Of a stretch of 64,000 bases of DNA, positions 48,364 through 58,733 are shown one piece after another (positions within the stretch are counted from its first letter, which is position 1; each line of letters starts with the position of its first letter). The stretch is taken from positions 2,976,001 through 3,040,000 of the forward strand of contig NC_016041.1 of assembly GCF_000226565.1 (NCBI RefSeq). Reading direction: 5' to 3'. The DNA is from Glaciecola nitratireducens FR1064 (GTDB taxonomy: Bacteria > Pseudomonadota > Gammaproteobacteria > Enterobacterales > Alteromonadaceae). Position numbers and translations under genes: made by a program. Under the pieces are notes generated by a model that had not been told where the DNA came from, did not search any database, and was given only the letters and a program-made list of their open reading frames with translations.

Positions 48364-49533
48364 TTAATCTCGATCTAAAATAGCCACGGCCGGTAGTGTT
48401 TTACCCTCTAAAAACTCTAAAAATGCACCGCCGCCAGTGGAAATATAAGACACTTTATCTTCAATACCATACTTATCAACCGCAGCGAGTGTGTCGCCGC
48501 CACCAGCAATCGAAAAAGCATCGCTGTCAGCAATCGCCATCGCTAAAGCTCTGGTTCCCTCACCAAATTGATCAAATTCAAAAACGCCAACGGGTCCATT
48601 CCATACAATCGTGCCAGCCTTCTTGATAATAGCTGCTAAGGCTTTTGCCGTCTCTGGCCCAATGTCGAATATCATATCGGCATCGTCAACGCTGTCTACC
48701 GCTTTCAGCGCAGCTGGTGTTAGTTCCGAAAACTCGGTGCCGGTTACAACATCAGTTGGCACCGGAATTTCACCATTATTGTCTTTAGCAGCCTGCATAA
48801 GTCTTTTAGCTTCTGGAATTAGGCTTTCTTCAAACAACGATTTACCGACGTTGTATCCCTGTGCAGCAATGAATGTGTTCGCGATCCCACCACCAACGAT
48901 AAGCTGATCTACTTTACCGGCCAAGGATTCAAGCACCGTTAATTTGGTCGATACTTTTGAACCACCTACTATCGCAACAAGTGGTCTCGCTGGGTTGTCC
49001 AATGCTTTACCTAAAGCTTCAAGTTCTGCTGATAACAGTGGCCCAGCACAGGCTTCTTTAGCAAATTTTGCAACGCCATGGGTAGATGCTTGAGCTCTAT
49101 GCGCAGTACCAAATGCGTCCATTACAAATACGTCACATAAAGCGGCATACTGTTTAGCTAAAGTTTCGTCGTCACTCTTCTCGCCTTTATTAAAACGCAC
49201 ATTCTCGAGTACCGTCACTTTTGCTGACGATACATCAAATCCGTTCAGGTAGTCGGTCGCTAATACTACGCCGCCATCAAGCGCTTTATTTAGGTAATCT
49301 ACCACTGGTTGCAATGAAAAAGCGGGATCTGATTCGCCTTCTGTAGGGCGACCTAAATGAGACATCAACATTAGGGTTGCGCCTTTATCCAACGCAAGCT
49401 TTATAGTGGGTAGTGATGCACGAATACGAGCGTCAGAAGTCACCGCGCCGTCTTTTACCGGTACGTTCAAATCTTGTCTGATCAGTACTCGCTTCCCTTG
49501 TAAGTCTAGATCTTGCATTTTACGAATAGTCAT
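48364..49533 (-). CDS. pgk: Phosphoglycerate kinase
   Basis: Transfers phosphate between 1,3-bisphosphoglycerate and ADP in glycolysis and gluconeogenesis. The 389 residues match E. coli (387). Signatures are [63 protein letters not shown] and [16 protein letters not shown]. It lies 29 bases after epd. Confidence 0.98.
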   Translation of the reverse strand: MTIRKMQDLDLQGKRVLIRQDLNVPVKDGAVTSDARIRASLPTIKLALDKGATLMLMSHLGRPTEGESDPAFSLQPVVDYLNKALDGGVVLATDYLNGFDVSSAKVTVLENVRFNKGEKSDDETLAKQYAALCDVFVMDAFGTAHRAQASTHGVAKFAKEACAGPLLSAELEALGKALDNPARPLVAIVGGSKVSTKLTVLESLAGKVDQLIVGGGIANTFIAAQGYNVGKSLFEESLIPEAKRLMQAAKDNNGEIPVPTDVVTGTEFSELTPAALKAVDSVDDADMIFDIGPETAKALAAIIKKAGTIVWNGPVGVFEFDQFGEGTRALAMAIADSDAFSIAGGGDTLAAVDKYGIEDKVSYISTGGGAFLEFLEGKTLPAVAILDRD

Positions 49534-49562
49534 AACCTTTTCCTTTCAGACGTTTTTAAAAA

Positions 49563-50576
49563 TTAACTGTCAAGTTGATGCATGTGTAACGCCGTATCAA
49601 GCATCCGATTTGCAAAGCCCCACTCGTTATCACACCAAACCAATGTTTTAACCAGTTGTTTATGGCTAACTCTCGTTTGTGTACCATCAACGATAGAAGA
49701 ATGTGGATCGTGATTAAAATCTACTGATACCAGAGGTTCTTCGGTGTAATCGATAATGCGTTTTAACTCGCCATGCGCGCTTTTCTTCAAAACCGCATTA
49801 ACATCACTAACCGTAACTTTATCGCGCAGGGTGACACTCAAGTCCATAGCAGTGACGTTAATCGTCGGTACTCGCACGGCTATTGCTTCAAACTTACCCG
49901 CAAAACGCGGTAATATTCTTTCAATTCCCACATGCAAGCGCGTATCCACGGGGATAATGGATTGGCTTGCGGCGCGTGTTCGACGCAAGTCAGGATGATA
50001 AGCATCAATCACTTGTTGGTCATTCATTGATGAATGAATAGTCGTAATTGTGCCGCTTTCGACACCGAACGCCTCGTCTAACACCTGAATAATAGGCACA
50101 ATGCAATTTGTCGTGCATGAACCATTCGACACAATCACATCACTCGGTTTTAAAGTTTTATGATTGACGCCGAAGACGATTGTCGCGTCCATATCTTGCC
50201 CGCACGGCTGCGAAAACAAAACTTTCCGAGCACCATTGTCAATGTGCTGCTGAGCCGACTCTCTCGAACTAAATACACCGGTACACTCTAAAACAATATC
50301 AACATTGACCGTTGACCATGCAAGCTCTTCAATGTTGTTCTTTTGAAAGAGTGGAATTTTGTCACCATTAACGATCAAACATTGATCTGTATAGTCGACA
50401 GTGCCCTTGAAACGGCCATGAGCAGTGTCGTACTTTAAAAGATGTGCGACGCCTTCTGGAGACGCAATTTCATTAATGGCAACAACTTGAATTTGGTCAT
50501 TTCGTCCAGACTCATAGAGCGCACGCAAGACGTTTCGGCCAATCCGACCGAAACCATTTATAGCGATACGCAGCAT
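49563..50576 (-). CDS. epd: D-erythrose-4-phosphate dehydrogenase
   Basis: Epd oxidises erythrose 4-phosphate to 4-phosphoerythronate, the first step of DXP-dependent pyridoxal phosphate synthesis. The 337 residues are GAPDH-like: NAD motif [10 protein letters not shown], catalytic cysteine in [13 protein letters not shown], and [14 protein letters not shown] near the end. The neighbours pgk and tkt, the E. coli epd context, favour Epd over GAPDH; the Rossmann region ([18 protein letters not shown]) is also Epd-like. Confidence 0.9.
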   Translation of the reverse strand: MLRIAINGFGRIGRNVLRALYESGRNDQIQVVAINEIASPEGVAHLLKYDTAHGRFKGTVDYTDQCLIVNGDKIPLFQKNNIEELAWSTVNVDIVLECTGVFSSRESAQQHIDNGARKVLFSQPCGQDMDATIVFGVNHKTLKPSDVIVSNGSCTTNCIVPIIQVLDEAFGVESGTITTIHSSMNDQQVIDAYHPDLRRTRAASQSIIPVDTRLHVGIERILPRFAGKFEAIAVRVPTINVTAMDLSVTLRDKVTVSDVNAVLKKSAHGELKRIIDYTEEPLVSVDFNHDPHSSIVDGTQTRVSHKQLVKTLVWCDNEWGFANRMLDTALHMHQLDS

Positions 50577-50623
50577 TACACCGCGCTCATTTCTACAAGC
50601 AAATTAACCTTGATTCTCAAACC

Positions 50624-52618
50624 TTATTTCAATCCTCTAGCAACGTTGTAAACTGCGTCAGCTGTAATATTGAAGTAAGCAAACAAATCGCCTGCTGGCG
50701 CAGATTCGCCAAAGGTATCCATGCCCACAACTGCGCCATCTAGGCCCACATATTTATACCAAGTGTCTTTGGCAAGAGCTTCAACCGCCACGCGTTTGGT
50801 AGTCGCTCGTGGCAACACGCTTTCTTTATACTCTGCTGATTGACGATCAAACAAGTCAGTGCATGGCATTGATACTACTCGCGTTGGTAAACCTTCAGCG
50901 TTTAGTTTCGCTGCCGCTTCAACCGCCAAATGTACTTCAGAACCTGTCGCAATCAAGATAATTTGCGGCGCCGAATCGCTATCAACTAGCACATAGCCAC
51001 CTCGTTCTACGTCACTTAATTGCTGCGCACTTCTGTTTTGCTGTGGTAACCCTTGGCGAGTAAATATCAGCGTTGTTGGCCCATCAGTTCTTTCAATCGC
51101 CGCTTTCCAGGCAATCGCAGATTCAACTTGGTCGCATGGACGCCAGTTATCTAAGTTTGGTGTCGCGCGCAATGAAACAACTTGCTCTACCGGCTGATGC
51201 GTTGGTCCATCTTCACCCAAGCCAATAGAGTCATGAGTGTATACGAAAATACAAGGCTGCTTCATCAGCGCCGCCATTCTTACAGCGTTGCGAGCATATT
51301 CCATGAACATTAAGAAGGTCGCACCGTAAGCTTTAAAACCGCCGTAGAGAGTAATGCCGTTCATCATAGCCGACATACCAAATTCACGAACACCGTAATA
51401 TAGATAGTTGCCTGATGCATCATCTTTACTTACACCCTTGCTACCAGACCAAATAGTTAAGTTTGAACCAGCAAGGTCGGCAGAGCCACCTAATAGTTCA
51501 GGTAACAACGGTCCAAATGCATTAAGTGCATTTTGTGATGCTTTGCGTGTTGCAATGTTTTCAGGATTATCTTGTAGGCTGCGAATATACTTAGCTGACT
51601 CGTGACTCCATGATTCTGGTAATGCGTTGTTTTTTCTGCGAACAAACTCTTGGGCTAACTCAGGATAAGCCTGCTGATAATCAGCAAATAGCGCTTCCCA
51701 GGCCGCTTCTTCTGAAGCACCTTTTTGTTTTGCATCCCAACCAGCATAAACGTCAGCCGGAATTTCAAATGGCGCGTATGGCCAATCCAGTTCTTTTCTT
51801 ACAAGCTCAATTTCAGCATCACCTAGTGGTGCACCATGGCAATCTTCTTTGCCTTGCTTGTTTGGTGAACCAAAACCGATCACTGTTTTGCAGCAAATTA
51901 ACGTTGGTCGCGTCGTATCCCCTTTAGCTTTCTCAATAGCAGCACTAATTTGCTCAGGGTCATGACCATCAACGCCACTGATCACCTGCCAGCCGTAAGA
52001 CTCGAAACGTTTTGGCGTATCATCGCTAAACCAGCCTTCGACTTCACCGTCAATAGAGATACCGTTGTCATCCCAAAACGCAACTAGCTTGCCTAAACCT
52101 AACGTACCCGCAAGAGAACAAGCTTCATGTGAGATGCCTTCCATCAAGCAACCATCGCCTAGGAATGTATAAGTATGGTGATCGACAACTGCAAATTTAT
52201 CGCGGTTAAATTGTGCAGCAAGCACTTTTTCAGCAATCGCCATACCAACGGCATTAGTGATGCCTTGTCCTAATGGACCCGTGGTTGTTTCAACACCTGG
52301 CGCATAACCATATTCAGGATGACCTGGTGTTTTTGCATGTAATTGACGGAACTGTTTTAATTCCTCAATGGGTAATTCGTAACCTGTAAGATGCAATAAT
52401 GAATACAGCAACATTGAGCCATGACCGTTCGACAGCACAAAGCGATCTCGGTTTGCCCAATTCGGGTTTTGTGGATTGTGCGACATAAAATCTGTCCACA
52501 ATACTTGAGCAATATCTGCCATTCCCATTGGTGCACCAGGGTGACCTGACTTCGCTTTTTGAACAGCGTCCATACTTAACGCACGGATGGCGTTGGCTAG
52601 ATGACGACGTGATGGCAT
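50624..52618 (-). CDS. tkt: Transketolase
   Basis: A thiamine diphosphate enzyme that moves two-carbon units between sugar phosphates and makes erythrose 4-phosphate for the aromatic and PLP pathways. I placed the start at the ATG at 52618 ([14 protein letters not shown]) because AGGAGAG lies just upstream; it gives 664 residues like E. coli TktA (663). ThDP motif [20 protein letters not shown], and the second-half TKT signatures ([20 protein letters not shown]) are intact. It heads a tkt-epd-pgk run. Confidence 0.97.
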   Translation of the reverse strand: MPSRRHLANAIRALSMDAVQKAKSGHPGAPMGMADIAQVLWTDFMSHNPQNPNWANRDRFVLSNGHGSMLLYSLLHLTGYELPIEELKQFRQLHAKTPGHPEYGYAPGVETTTGPLGQGITNAVGMAIAEKVLAAQFNRDKFAVVDHHTYTFLGDGCLMEGISHEACSLAGTLGLGKLVAFWDDNGISIDGEVEGWFSDDTPKRFESYGWQVISGVDGHDPEQISAAIEKAKGDTTRPTLICCKTVIGFGSPNKQGKEDCHGAPLGDAEIELVRKELDWPYAPFEIPADVYAGWDAKQKGASEEAAWEALFADYQQAYPELAQEFVRRKNNALPESWSHESAKYIRSLQDNPENIATRKASQNALNAFGPLLPELLGGSADLAGSNLTIWSGSKGVSKDDASGNYLYYGVREFGMSAMMNGITLYGGFKAYGATFLMFMEYARNAVRMAALMKQPCIFVYTHDSIGLGEDGPTHQPVEQVVSLRATPNLDNWRPCDQVESAIAWKAAIERTDGPTTLIFTRQGLPQQNRSAQQLSDVERGGYVLVDSDSAPQIILIATGSEVHLAVEAAAKLNAEGLPTRVVSMPCTDLFDRQSAEYKESVLPRATTKRVAVEALAKDTWYKYVGLDGAVVGMDTFGESAPAGDLFAYFNITADAVYNVARGLK

Positions 52619-52792
52619 GAGCTCTCCTAGAAACTTCAATTACTTATTGCGTGTGAGATTACCTCAGAAAATACAGAGCATTCTCAAATAGAGCGCGTAT
52701 TCTTATACAGTAGGTCGCTTTGTTCAATCATTATTCGGCTTTTCTGCTCTCATTTTTTTGACTAACAACTATTTGATAAAATCCAAATTACG

Positions 52793-52821
52793 TTGCAGAC
52801 CGTAAACAGCTTCAGTATCAA
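52793..52821 (+). promoter_or_regulatory. Predicted sigma-70 promoter of metK
   Basis: -35 TTGCAG (52793-52798) and -10 TATCAA (52816-52821) are separated by 17 bases. The start site would fall near 52828, inside the MetJ box array, which fits repression by MetJ. Confidence 0.55.
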
Positions 52822-52822
52822 T

Positions 52823-52846
52823 AGACCTTTAGACGTCTAGAAGTAA
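52823..52846 (+). promoter_or_regulatory. MetJ operator: three tandem met boxes
   Basis: Three abutting 8-mers: AGACCTTT (6 of 8), AGACGTCT (perfect) and AGAAGTAA (5 of 8). MetJ with S-adenosylmethionine binds two or more such boxes in enterobacteria. metK makes S-adenosylmethionine, so feedback control is expected. metJ itself is not in the window. Confidence 0.8.
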
Positions 52847-53060
52847 ATATTGGTAAATTACGAAATTTGCTCTACAATACGTTTAACAAGTCGAGATAGT
52901 TGATTCCTTGCCGATACCAGCCAAGGACCCTGAACATTTAAATCGTTGTTTAATGATATAAAAACAGCGTTAAGTTCATCAATCATCTGTCGTTTTCGCT
53001 TAACGAGAATTGAAGTATAGGTTTCGATATGCCTGTGCTGAAACAAATATAGGATAATTC

Positions 53061-54212
53061 ATGGCAAGTCATTTATTTACATCAGAGTCGGTATCTGAAG
53101 GTCACCCAGATAAAATTGCAGATCAAATTTCAGACGCCGTTCTTGATGCCATTTTAGAAATTGACCCCAAAGCCCGTGTGGCATGCGAAACATACGTTAA
53201 GACTGGCATGGTACTCGTTGGCGGTGAAATTAATACCAAAGCATGGGTTGATATTGAAGAGTTAACTCGCAAAACGGTGAAAGAGATTGGCTACACACAC
53301 TCTGACATGGGCTTTGATGGCGATTCATGCGCTGTTTTAAACGCAATTGGTAAACAATCAAACGATATTAATCAAGGCGTTGATCGCTCATCCCCAGAAG
53401 AACAGGGTGCCGGAGACCAAGGCTTAATGTTTGGTTATGCAAGCAACGAGACTGAAGTTTTGATGCCTGCGCCTGTGACGTTCGCTCATAGACTAGTGCA
53501 AAAGCAGGCTGAGCTGCGTAAGAACGGCAAACTTAGCTGGCTACGACCCGACGCAAAAAGCCAAGTTACCTTCATTTATGAAGATAACAAACCTGTTGGT
53601 ATTGACGCTGTTGTGCTGTCTACACAGCATTGTGATTCAGTGACAAACGAACAGCTTCGTGAAGCTGTGATGGAAGAAATCATCAAACCTGTTTTACCTG
53701 AGCAATGGCTATCGAATAAAACTAAGTTTCACATTAATCCAACTGGTCGTTTCGTTATTGGCGGCCCGATGGGCGATTGCGGACTCACTGGACGTAAAAT
53801 TATTGTCGATACTTACGGCGGCATGGCTCGTCATGGCGGCGGCGCATTCTCTGGTAAAGATCCATCTAAAGTAGACCGCTCGGCCGCATATGCCGGGAGA
53901 TACGTTGCCAAAAATCTTGTGGCAGCGGGGTTGGCTGACCGTTGTGAAATCCAGATTTCTTACGCTATCGGTGTTGCTGAACCTACGTCTATTAACGTTG
54001 AGACCTTTGGTACCGGCAAAATATCGGATGAGTTACTCACTGCACTAGTGAGAGACCATTTCGATTTGCGCCCTTACGGCCTAATTAAGATGTTGGATTT
54101 AGAACGACCAATCTATAAGGCGACTGCCGCGTACGGTCACTTTGGGCGTGAAGAGTTTCCGTGGGAAAAAACCGATAAAGCCGATGACCTAAAGCATGCT
54201 GCTGGGTTATAG
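53061..54212 (+). CDS. metK: S-adenosylmethionine synthase MetK
   Basis: Makes SAM from methionine and ATP. The 383 residues match E. coli (384). Family motifs are [29 protein letters not shown] (the ATP/methionine hexapeptide region), [17 protein letters not shown] and [19 protein letters not shown]. The ATG at 53061 has AGGATAATTC upstream. MetJ boxes about 215 bases upstream indicate methionine regulon control. Confidence 0.98.
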   Translation: MASHLFTSESVSEGHPDKIADQISDAVLDAILEIDPKARVACETYVKTGMVLVGGEINTKAWVDIEELTRKTVKEIGYTHSDMGFDGDSCAVLNAIGKQSNDINQGVDRSSPEEQGAGDQGLMFGYASNETEVLMPAPVTFAHRLVQKQAELRKNGKLSWLRPDAKSQVTFIYEDNKPVGIDAVVLSTQHCDSVTNEQLREAVMEEIIKPVLPEQWLSNKTKFHINPTGRFVIGGPMGDCGLTGRKIIVDTYGGMARHGGGAFSGKDPSKVDRSAAYAGRYVAKNLVAAGLADRCEIQISYAIGVAEPTSINVETFGTGKISDELLTALVRDHFDLRPYGLIKMLDLERPIYKATAAYGHFGREEFPWEKTDKADDLKHAAGL

Positions 54213-54242
54213 TACCTAGCATAGGCAATTGTATATTTTATT

Positions 54243-54270
54243 AAATACCTCCCTTATGGAGGTATTTTTT
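54243..54270 (+). terminator. Rho-independent terminator after metK
   Basis: The ten-base perfect stem AAATACCTCC/GGAGGTATTT with a five-base loop runs into T on the plus strand, 30 bases after the metK stop. Confidence 0.9.
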
Positions 54271-54286
54271 TAGACAAGGAAATCCC

Positions 54287-55099
54287 ATGAACTTCACATT
54301 TAACCGCTTCGCACTGGCATCACTTACCGTTATTACTACACTAACGCTAAGCTCTTGTGCAACATCACCAACAGGGCGCAAACAAGTGCTCTTATTTCCA
54401 GAGTCGCAGTTAAGCGAAATGGGTGTGCAGGCTTTCGCTGGCATGAAAGAGAACATCAAAATTTCCAATAAACCTGTGCAGAATGATTACGTCCAATGTA
54501 TTGCTGACAGTATTACGGCGCATGTGTCTAAAGACGTATTTGCCGGCGTATGGGAAGTCGTTGTTTTTGACGACCCCCAAGTGAATGCATTTGCGCTACC
54601 TGGCGGTAAAATTGGCGTATACACAGGCTTATTAGAAGTAGCCGTTAATCAACATCAAGTTGCGGCGGTTATGGGTCATGAAGTAGGACACGTCATAGCG
54701 CATCACGGCAATGAACGAGTTTCGCAAAGCACCTTAATAGGAATAGGCCAAGAAGCAGTGAATGTTGCCTTACAAACTAATGAAGTGGCAAGCAGTCAGC
54801 TAATAATGGCGGGTTTAGGACTTGGTTTTCAGTATGGCGTTACCATGCCATTTGGCCGCAAACACGAAAGTGAAGCAGACGAAATAGGTTTAGAGCTAAT
54901 GGCAAAAGCAGGCTTCAACCCACTGGAGTCGGTTGAACTATGGAAGAATATGGCGAAAGCAAGTGGTGGTAATACTCAACCTGAATTCTTTTCTACTCAC
55001 CCTTCCCCGGCAACAAGAATTGAAGATTTACAAGCCAATATGCAGGCGGCATTAGCTAGCTATAAAGCTGCAGACAAGCGCCCGAACTGTCAAAAATAA
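54287..55099 (+). CDS. M48-family metallopeptidase lipoprotein
   Basis: A zinc protease of 270 residues predicted to act in the periplasm, anchored by lipid (lipobox LSSC near residue 24). The zinc motif is HEVGH in VMGHEVGHVIAHHG, with the third ligand probably in RKHESEADEIGLELM. FALPGGKIGVYTGLL precedes it, as in M48 oligopeptidase-like proteins such as LoiP and BepA. E. coli has loiP near tktA and metK, so it may be the positional equivalent. A role in outer-membrane protein quality control is inferred. Confidence 0.87.
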   Translation: MNFTFNRFALASLTVITTLTLSSCATSPTGRKQVLLFPESQLSEMGVQAFAGMKENIKISNKPVQNDYVQCIADSITAHVSKDVFAGVWEVVVFDDPQVNAFALPGGKIGVYTGLLEVAVNQHQVAAVMGHEVGHVIAHHGNERVSQSTLIGIGQEAVNVALQTNEVASSQLIMAGLGLGFQYGVTMPFGRKHESEADEIGLELMAKAGFNPLESVELWKNMAKASGGNTQPEFFSTHPSPATRIEDLQANMQAALASYKAADKRPNCQK

Positions 55100-55113
55100 A
55101 ACGAAGAAAATAA

Positions 55114-55136
55114 AAAAAGGCCCAAAGGGCCTTTTT
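55114..55136. terminator. Bidirectional terminator between M48 gene and mscS
   Basis: AAAAAGGCCC pairs with GGGCCTTTTT around AAA. A and T runs flank both sides, so it can stop transcription from both convergent genes. Confidence 0.88.
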
Positions 55137-55155
55137 ATCAACAAGCTAACAAAAA

Positions 55156-55980
55156 CTAGTCTTGTTTGTGAACATGTACATCCATTTGCGGGAATGGGAT
55201 TGAGATGCCCTCGGCGTCGAAACGTAATTTAACCGCTTCGGTAAAACCAAACATAACTCCCCAATAGTCACCTGACTTAACCCAAGGACGAACAACGAAA
55301 TTAACGCTGCTATCGCCTAATTCAGCAACCGCAACTACTGGAGCTGGATCAGCTAGGACGCGTTCATCAGCAACAATCATTTCTTCCAACAGCTTTTTAG
55401 CTAGCAACAGATCGTCGCCATACCCAATACCGAACTTCATATCCACGCGACGTGTGTCTTTTGCAGAAAAGTTAATAATGTTGTCGCCATAGATTTTACC
55501 GTTTGGAACAATAATTTCTTTATTGTCTGGCGTATTCATTATGGTAGAAAAAACACCAATACTTTTTACTGAGCCTGCAACACCGGCTGCATCGACAAAA
55601 TCACCCTTTTTGAAAGGACGGAATACCAAAAGCATCACACCGGCAGCGAAGTTCTGAAGCGAACCTTGCAACGATAAACCAATCGCTAAGCCAGCGGCAG
55701 CTATTATTGCAGCTAATGATGTCGTATCAACGCCCAACTCATTGAGAGAAGCAATGATGACAAACAGCATTAATATTGCGTTAAAAATCGATTTGAGGAA
55801 GTTAATCAACATATCATCATATTTCGATTTTTCTAGTAACTTGCCAAAACCAGAAACTAAAACCTTAACAACTAACTTACCAACGACGTAAATGACAATC
55901 GCCATAGCAAGGTTAATTGCGAATGGCAGAATATAATCATCTAGATACTTCGTCATATCTTCTTGCGTGAAATCAAACAT
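55156..55980 (-). CDS. mscS: Small-conductance mechanosensitive channel MscS
   Basis: A tension-gated channel that releases solutes on hypo-osmotic shock. The 274 residues (E. coli 286) have three membrane helices. The pore helix TM3 shows the Gly/Ala pattern LAAIIAAAGLAIGLSLQGSLQNFAAGV (given as two overlapping motifs: LAAIIAAAGLAIG and LSLQGSLQNFAAGV). The beta domain RPFKKGDFVDAAGVAG and the cytoplasmic alpha/beta vestibule follow. It converges on the M48 gene. Confidence 0.95.
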   Translation of the reverse strand: MFDFTQEDMTKYLDDYILPFAINLAMAIVIYVVGKLVVKVLVSGFGKLLEKSKYDDMLINFLKSIFNAILMLFVIIASLNELGVDTTSLAAIIAAAGLAIGLSLQGSLQNFAAGVMLLVFRPFKKGDFVDAAGVAGSVKSIGVFSTIMNTPDNKEIIVPNGKIYGDNIINFSAKDTRRVDMKFGIGYGDDLLLAKKLLEEMIVADERVLADPAPVVAVAELGDSSVNFVVRPWVKSGDYWGVMFGFTEAVKLRFDAEGISIPFPQMDVHVHKQD

Positions 55981-56503
55981 GGTACAAATCCTATGTAATT
56001 TTTATTTTGGTATTGTTTGCAATATTTCGTAACAAACTTTTGCCAAAATAGCATTTATTTTTAATAAAGCAAAATAAAGAGATCTCCTCAACGCCTAAGT
56101 ACTATGCCGTTCACTTCAAACCAATGGCTTTTTTACAGCACTACTTCTCAAAAAATAAAAAGGATTCCAGTATTGATTTTGTATGCTAAGTGTCATTCTG
56201 AATGCACGATAAAAAGTTAAAAAAATACTATATTAAAGGTTGATATTTTTGATGCTTTGACTAAACTTGCCGGACTTTGTAATTGTGCAATTAAAATACA
56301 ATTGAAATTTAGCATTGGAAAACATTTCTACTGCGTGTACTGTATTTTATAGTTATCAAAAATTTTCAGAACAAGACAGTTTGGCGTCCGCCGTTAACTG
56401 TGTACAAAAAAGATATTGAAAACATGGACGTAATCAATAAAGCGTTACGATAGGAATCCAAAATCGTAGTCAAGCGCACAACAAGGAAAGCTAGGAGCAA
56501 GAA
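55981..56503. other. 523-base AT-rich intergenic region
   Basis: It separates mscS from the small membrane protein and must hold both promoters. I saw no gene above about ten codons with a ribosome site, no strong hairpin and no obvious operator. Short CAATT direct repeats occur near 56282-56304. Confidence 0.5.
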
Positions 56504-56695
56504 ATGGCAACGTATTTTTTTGTAGTAATCTCCCTCATTATTGTAGCCTTACTGGCATTCGCATTGTGCGAATCGAAAGGCAGAAACAGTCCTAAAGCTC
56601 GTGGCAAGTTTGCTAACGCAAAACATAGTATAGAAACATCTAGTCCACCGGCATCAAGAGCTGTCGAATATACAAGGGCGCAGTCAAACCATTAA
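56504..56695 (+). CDS. Small single-pass membrane protein
   Basis: A 63-residue frame with one hydrophobic segment at about residues 4-22 (YFFVVISLIIVALLAFAL), followed by a basic, Ser-rich tail. A good ribosome site (TAGGAG, seven bases before ATG) supports translation. I do not recognise a family. It stands alone, with a 520-base gap before it and a weak hairpin after it. The hydrophobic start could be a signal anchor. Confidence 0.5.
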   Translation: MATYFFVVISLIIVALLAFALCESKGRNSPKARGKFANAKHSIETSSPPASRAVEYTRAQSNH

Positions 56696-56838
56696 CTCGC
56701 CCTCGTTTTATTGCGTTTGTAGCCTGTTCGGACTAGCTCAATTGTATTGTTAATTCGTCATGCTCACTTGCATGCTCTTTTACAACTGTGCGTTAAGCAA
56801 CTGGCCGAATACCACTTTCGCTCAAAAGGAAGCGGCAG

Positions 56839-56876
56839 AGCGTTTGCTCAAGAGGAGGCTGTAGAGCGCAAACGCT
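56839..56876. repeat. Nine-base inverted repeat downstream of the small membrane protein
   Basis: AGCGTTTGC and GCAAACGCT flank a 20-base centre, within a loose direct repeat of GGAAGCGGCAGAGCG and GGAGGCTGTAGAGCG. No T run follows on either strand, so a terminator role is uncertain. Confidence 0.35.
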
Positions 56877-56980
56877 AAAAAAGGTGAGCTTTTGGCCTAT
56901 ATAAAATAACTCATAAAAACATCGCTAATAATAATGTTGTGATAGGATCGCGATATTATTTCTTTTTAATTCTAAAAATT

Positions 56981-57709
56981 ATGCGAATTTCCCGTTTTTA
57001 TACACCTTTGCCATTGCAAGTTGATGATGAAATTGAGCTCGACTCGCAGCTCAGTCATTACATTAATAATGTCTTGCGTTTGAAACAAAGTGACCCGCTT
57101 GTGCTCTTTAATGGCGATGGGAATGAGTACTGCGGAGAAATACTCAGTATCAGCAAAAAACAAGTCGTTGTTATAGTTGGCTCGCAGCTTTCGATGCGCA
57201 GTGAATCTCCTCTGCATATCCATTTAGCTCAAGGCGTCTCGAAAGGCGATAGAATGGATTTTGCCTTACAAAAGTCTGTTGAGCTAGGGGTTACTGAAAT
57301 AACGCCAGTGATAACAGAACGCTGCGCAGTTAAGCTTTCATCGGAGCGATGGGAAAAGAAACACGAACAATGGCAAAAAATAGTCATCTCAGCCTGTGAA
57401 CAGTCGGGCCGAAATATTCTCCCAACGCTTCATCAGGCTATTACCTTACAAAAATGGTTAGGCCAAACCACAGATCAGCAAAAAGTGATGTTGACGCCGG
57501 GTAGTTCCAAATATATGTCGAATTTAACAAGACCTCCGAAAGGTTTTAGGTTATTAATCGGTCCTGAAGGAGGGCTCTCGGAGCAAGAAATATACACTTG
57601 TGAACAAACCGGCTTTGAATCTGTAAATTTAGGCCCTCGCATTTTACGCACGGAAACTGCCGCTTTGGCTAGTATTTCTATAATGCAGGCACTATTTGGT
57701 GATCTATAG
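56981..57709 (+). CDS. rsmE: 16S rRNA (uracil(1498)-N(3))-methyltransferase RsmE
   Basis: RsmE methylates N3 of U1498 in 16S rRNA using SAM. I chose the ATG at 56981 (MRISRFYTPLPL), giving 242 residues like E. coli (243); the upstream in-frame extension looks non-coding. SPOUT-fold motifs are LAQGVSKGDRMDFALQKSVE, LLIGPEGGLSEQE and LGPRILRTETA. It heads the rsmE-gshB-yqgE-ruvX run found in E. coli. Confidence 0.95.
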   Translation: MRISRFYTPLPLQVDDEIELDSQLSHYINNVLRLKQSDPLVLFNGDGNEYCGEILSISKKQVVVIVGSQLSMRSESPLHIHLAQGVSKGDRMDFALQKSVELGVTEITPVITERCAVKLSSERWEKKHEQWQKIVISACEQSGRNILPTLHQAITLQKWLGQTTDQQKVMLTPGSSKYMSNLTRPPKGFRLLIGPEGGLSEQEIYTCEQTGFESVNLGPRILRTETAALASISIMQALFGDL

Positions 57710-57768
57710 CTTGAAATCGTGCTCCGCAGTAACAATATTGAAGTTAAAGACAAGAGACCAATAAGCTT

Positions 57769-58716
57769 ATGACAATTAAACTTGGCATTGTGATGGATCC
57801 GATTTCCGCCATCAATATAAAAAAAGACACTAGTTTTGCCATGCTCACCGAAGCACAAAAACGTGGATATGAGCTCTACTATATCGAAATGGGTGACTTA
57901 TATATTTTGAATGGCGAACCCCGTGCAACCAGCAAAATACTTAGAGTGCAGAATGAACCTGCAAATTGGTATACGTTTGAATCGGAACAAGATATTTGCT
58001 TGGGTGACCTAGATACTTTGCTAATGCGAAAAGACCCACCGTTTGATAGTGAATTTTTGTATGCAACGCAAATTTTTGAGCTTGCAGAGAACCTTGGCTG
58101 TCTTGTGGTAAATAAAGCCTCGGCGCTCAGAGATTTCAATGAAAAGCTCTTTACGTCTTGGTTCCCTGAGCTTATTCCAGACACGTTAGTTACCAGCAAT
58201 AACAAATTGATTCGAGCGTTTCATGCGAAACACAAAGAAATCATTTGTAAGCCGCTCGATGGCATGGGCGGCACTTCAATCTTTAGAGTCAAAGAAGATG
58301 GTAACAACCTAGGCGTCATTATGGAGACGTTGACCGAATTAGGCACTCGCTATGCAATGTTTCAAGAGTATTTACCTGAAATAAAGGACGGCGATAAACG
58401 AATTTTGATTGTTGATGGCCAAGTTATCCCCTATGCGCTAGCAAGACTACCCGCCAAGAATGAAACACGCGGTAATTTAGCGGTTGGCGGCACAGGACGG
58501 CCGCAGCCTTTGTCTGATTCAGACTTTGCGATCGCTAACAAAATTGCTGCAAACTTGTCTTCCCAAGGTTTACTATTTGTTGGGCTTGATGTGATTGGTA
58601 GTAAAGTGACTGAAATTAATATTACAAGTCCTACGTGTGTAAGAGAAATCGAAAGCGCTTACGACATCAATATTTGTGGCATCTTGTTCGATGCGATTGA
58701 AAAACGACTTCAATAA
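57769..58716 (+). CDS. gshB: Glutathione synthetase
   Basis: Joins gamma-glutamylcysteine and glycine with ATP to make glutathione. The 315 residues (E. coli 316) have the N-terminal GIVMDPISAINIKKDTSFAM, MRKDPPFDSEF, and ATP-grasp segments CKPLDGMGGTSIFR and INITSPTCVREIE. It lies 59 bases after rsmE. Glutathione would also supply the peroxiredoxin-glutaredoxin fusion at 26360. Confidence 0.97.
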   Translation: MTIKLGIVMDPISAINIKKDTSFAMLTEAQKRGYELYYIEMGDLYILNGEPRATSKILRVQNEPANWYTFESEQDICLGDLDTLLMRKDPPFDSEFLYATQIFELAENLGCLVVNKASALRDFNEKLFTSWFPELIPDTLVTSNNKLIRAFHAKHKEIICKPLDGMGGTSIFRVKEDGNNLGVIMETLTELGTRYAMFQEYLPEIKDGDKRILIVDGQVIPYALARLPAKNETRGNLAVGGTGRPQPLSDSDFAIANKIAANLSSQGLLFVGLDVIGSKVTEINITSPTCVREIESAYDINICGILFDAIEKRLQ

Positions 58717-58733
58717 GGAAAAGATCGAGATAC

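Larger units (their letters stand above)
52619..53060. other. tkt-metK divergent region with MetJ site and long metK leader
   Basis: 442 bases. It holds the predicted metK promoter (52793-52821), three tandem MetJ boxes (52823-52846) and about 230 bases of probable metK leader. A 62-codon frame on the opposite strand of the leader (52858-53046, TTG start) has no clear ribosome site; I treat it as doubtful. Confidence 0.65.
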
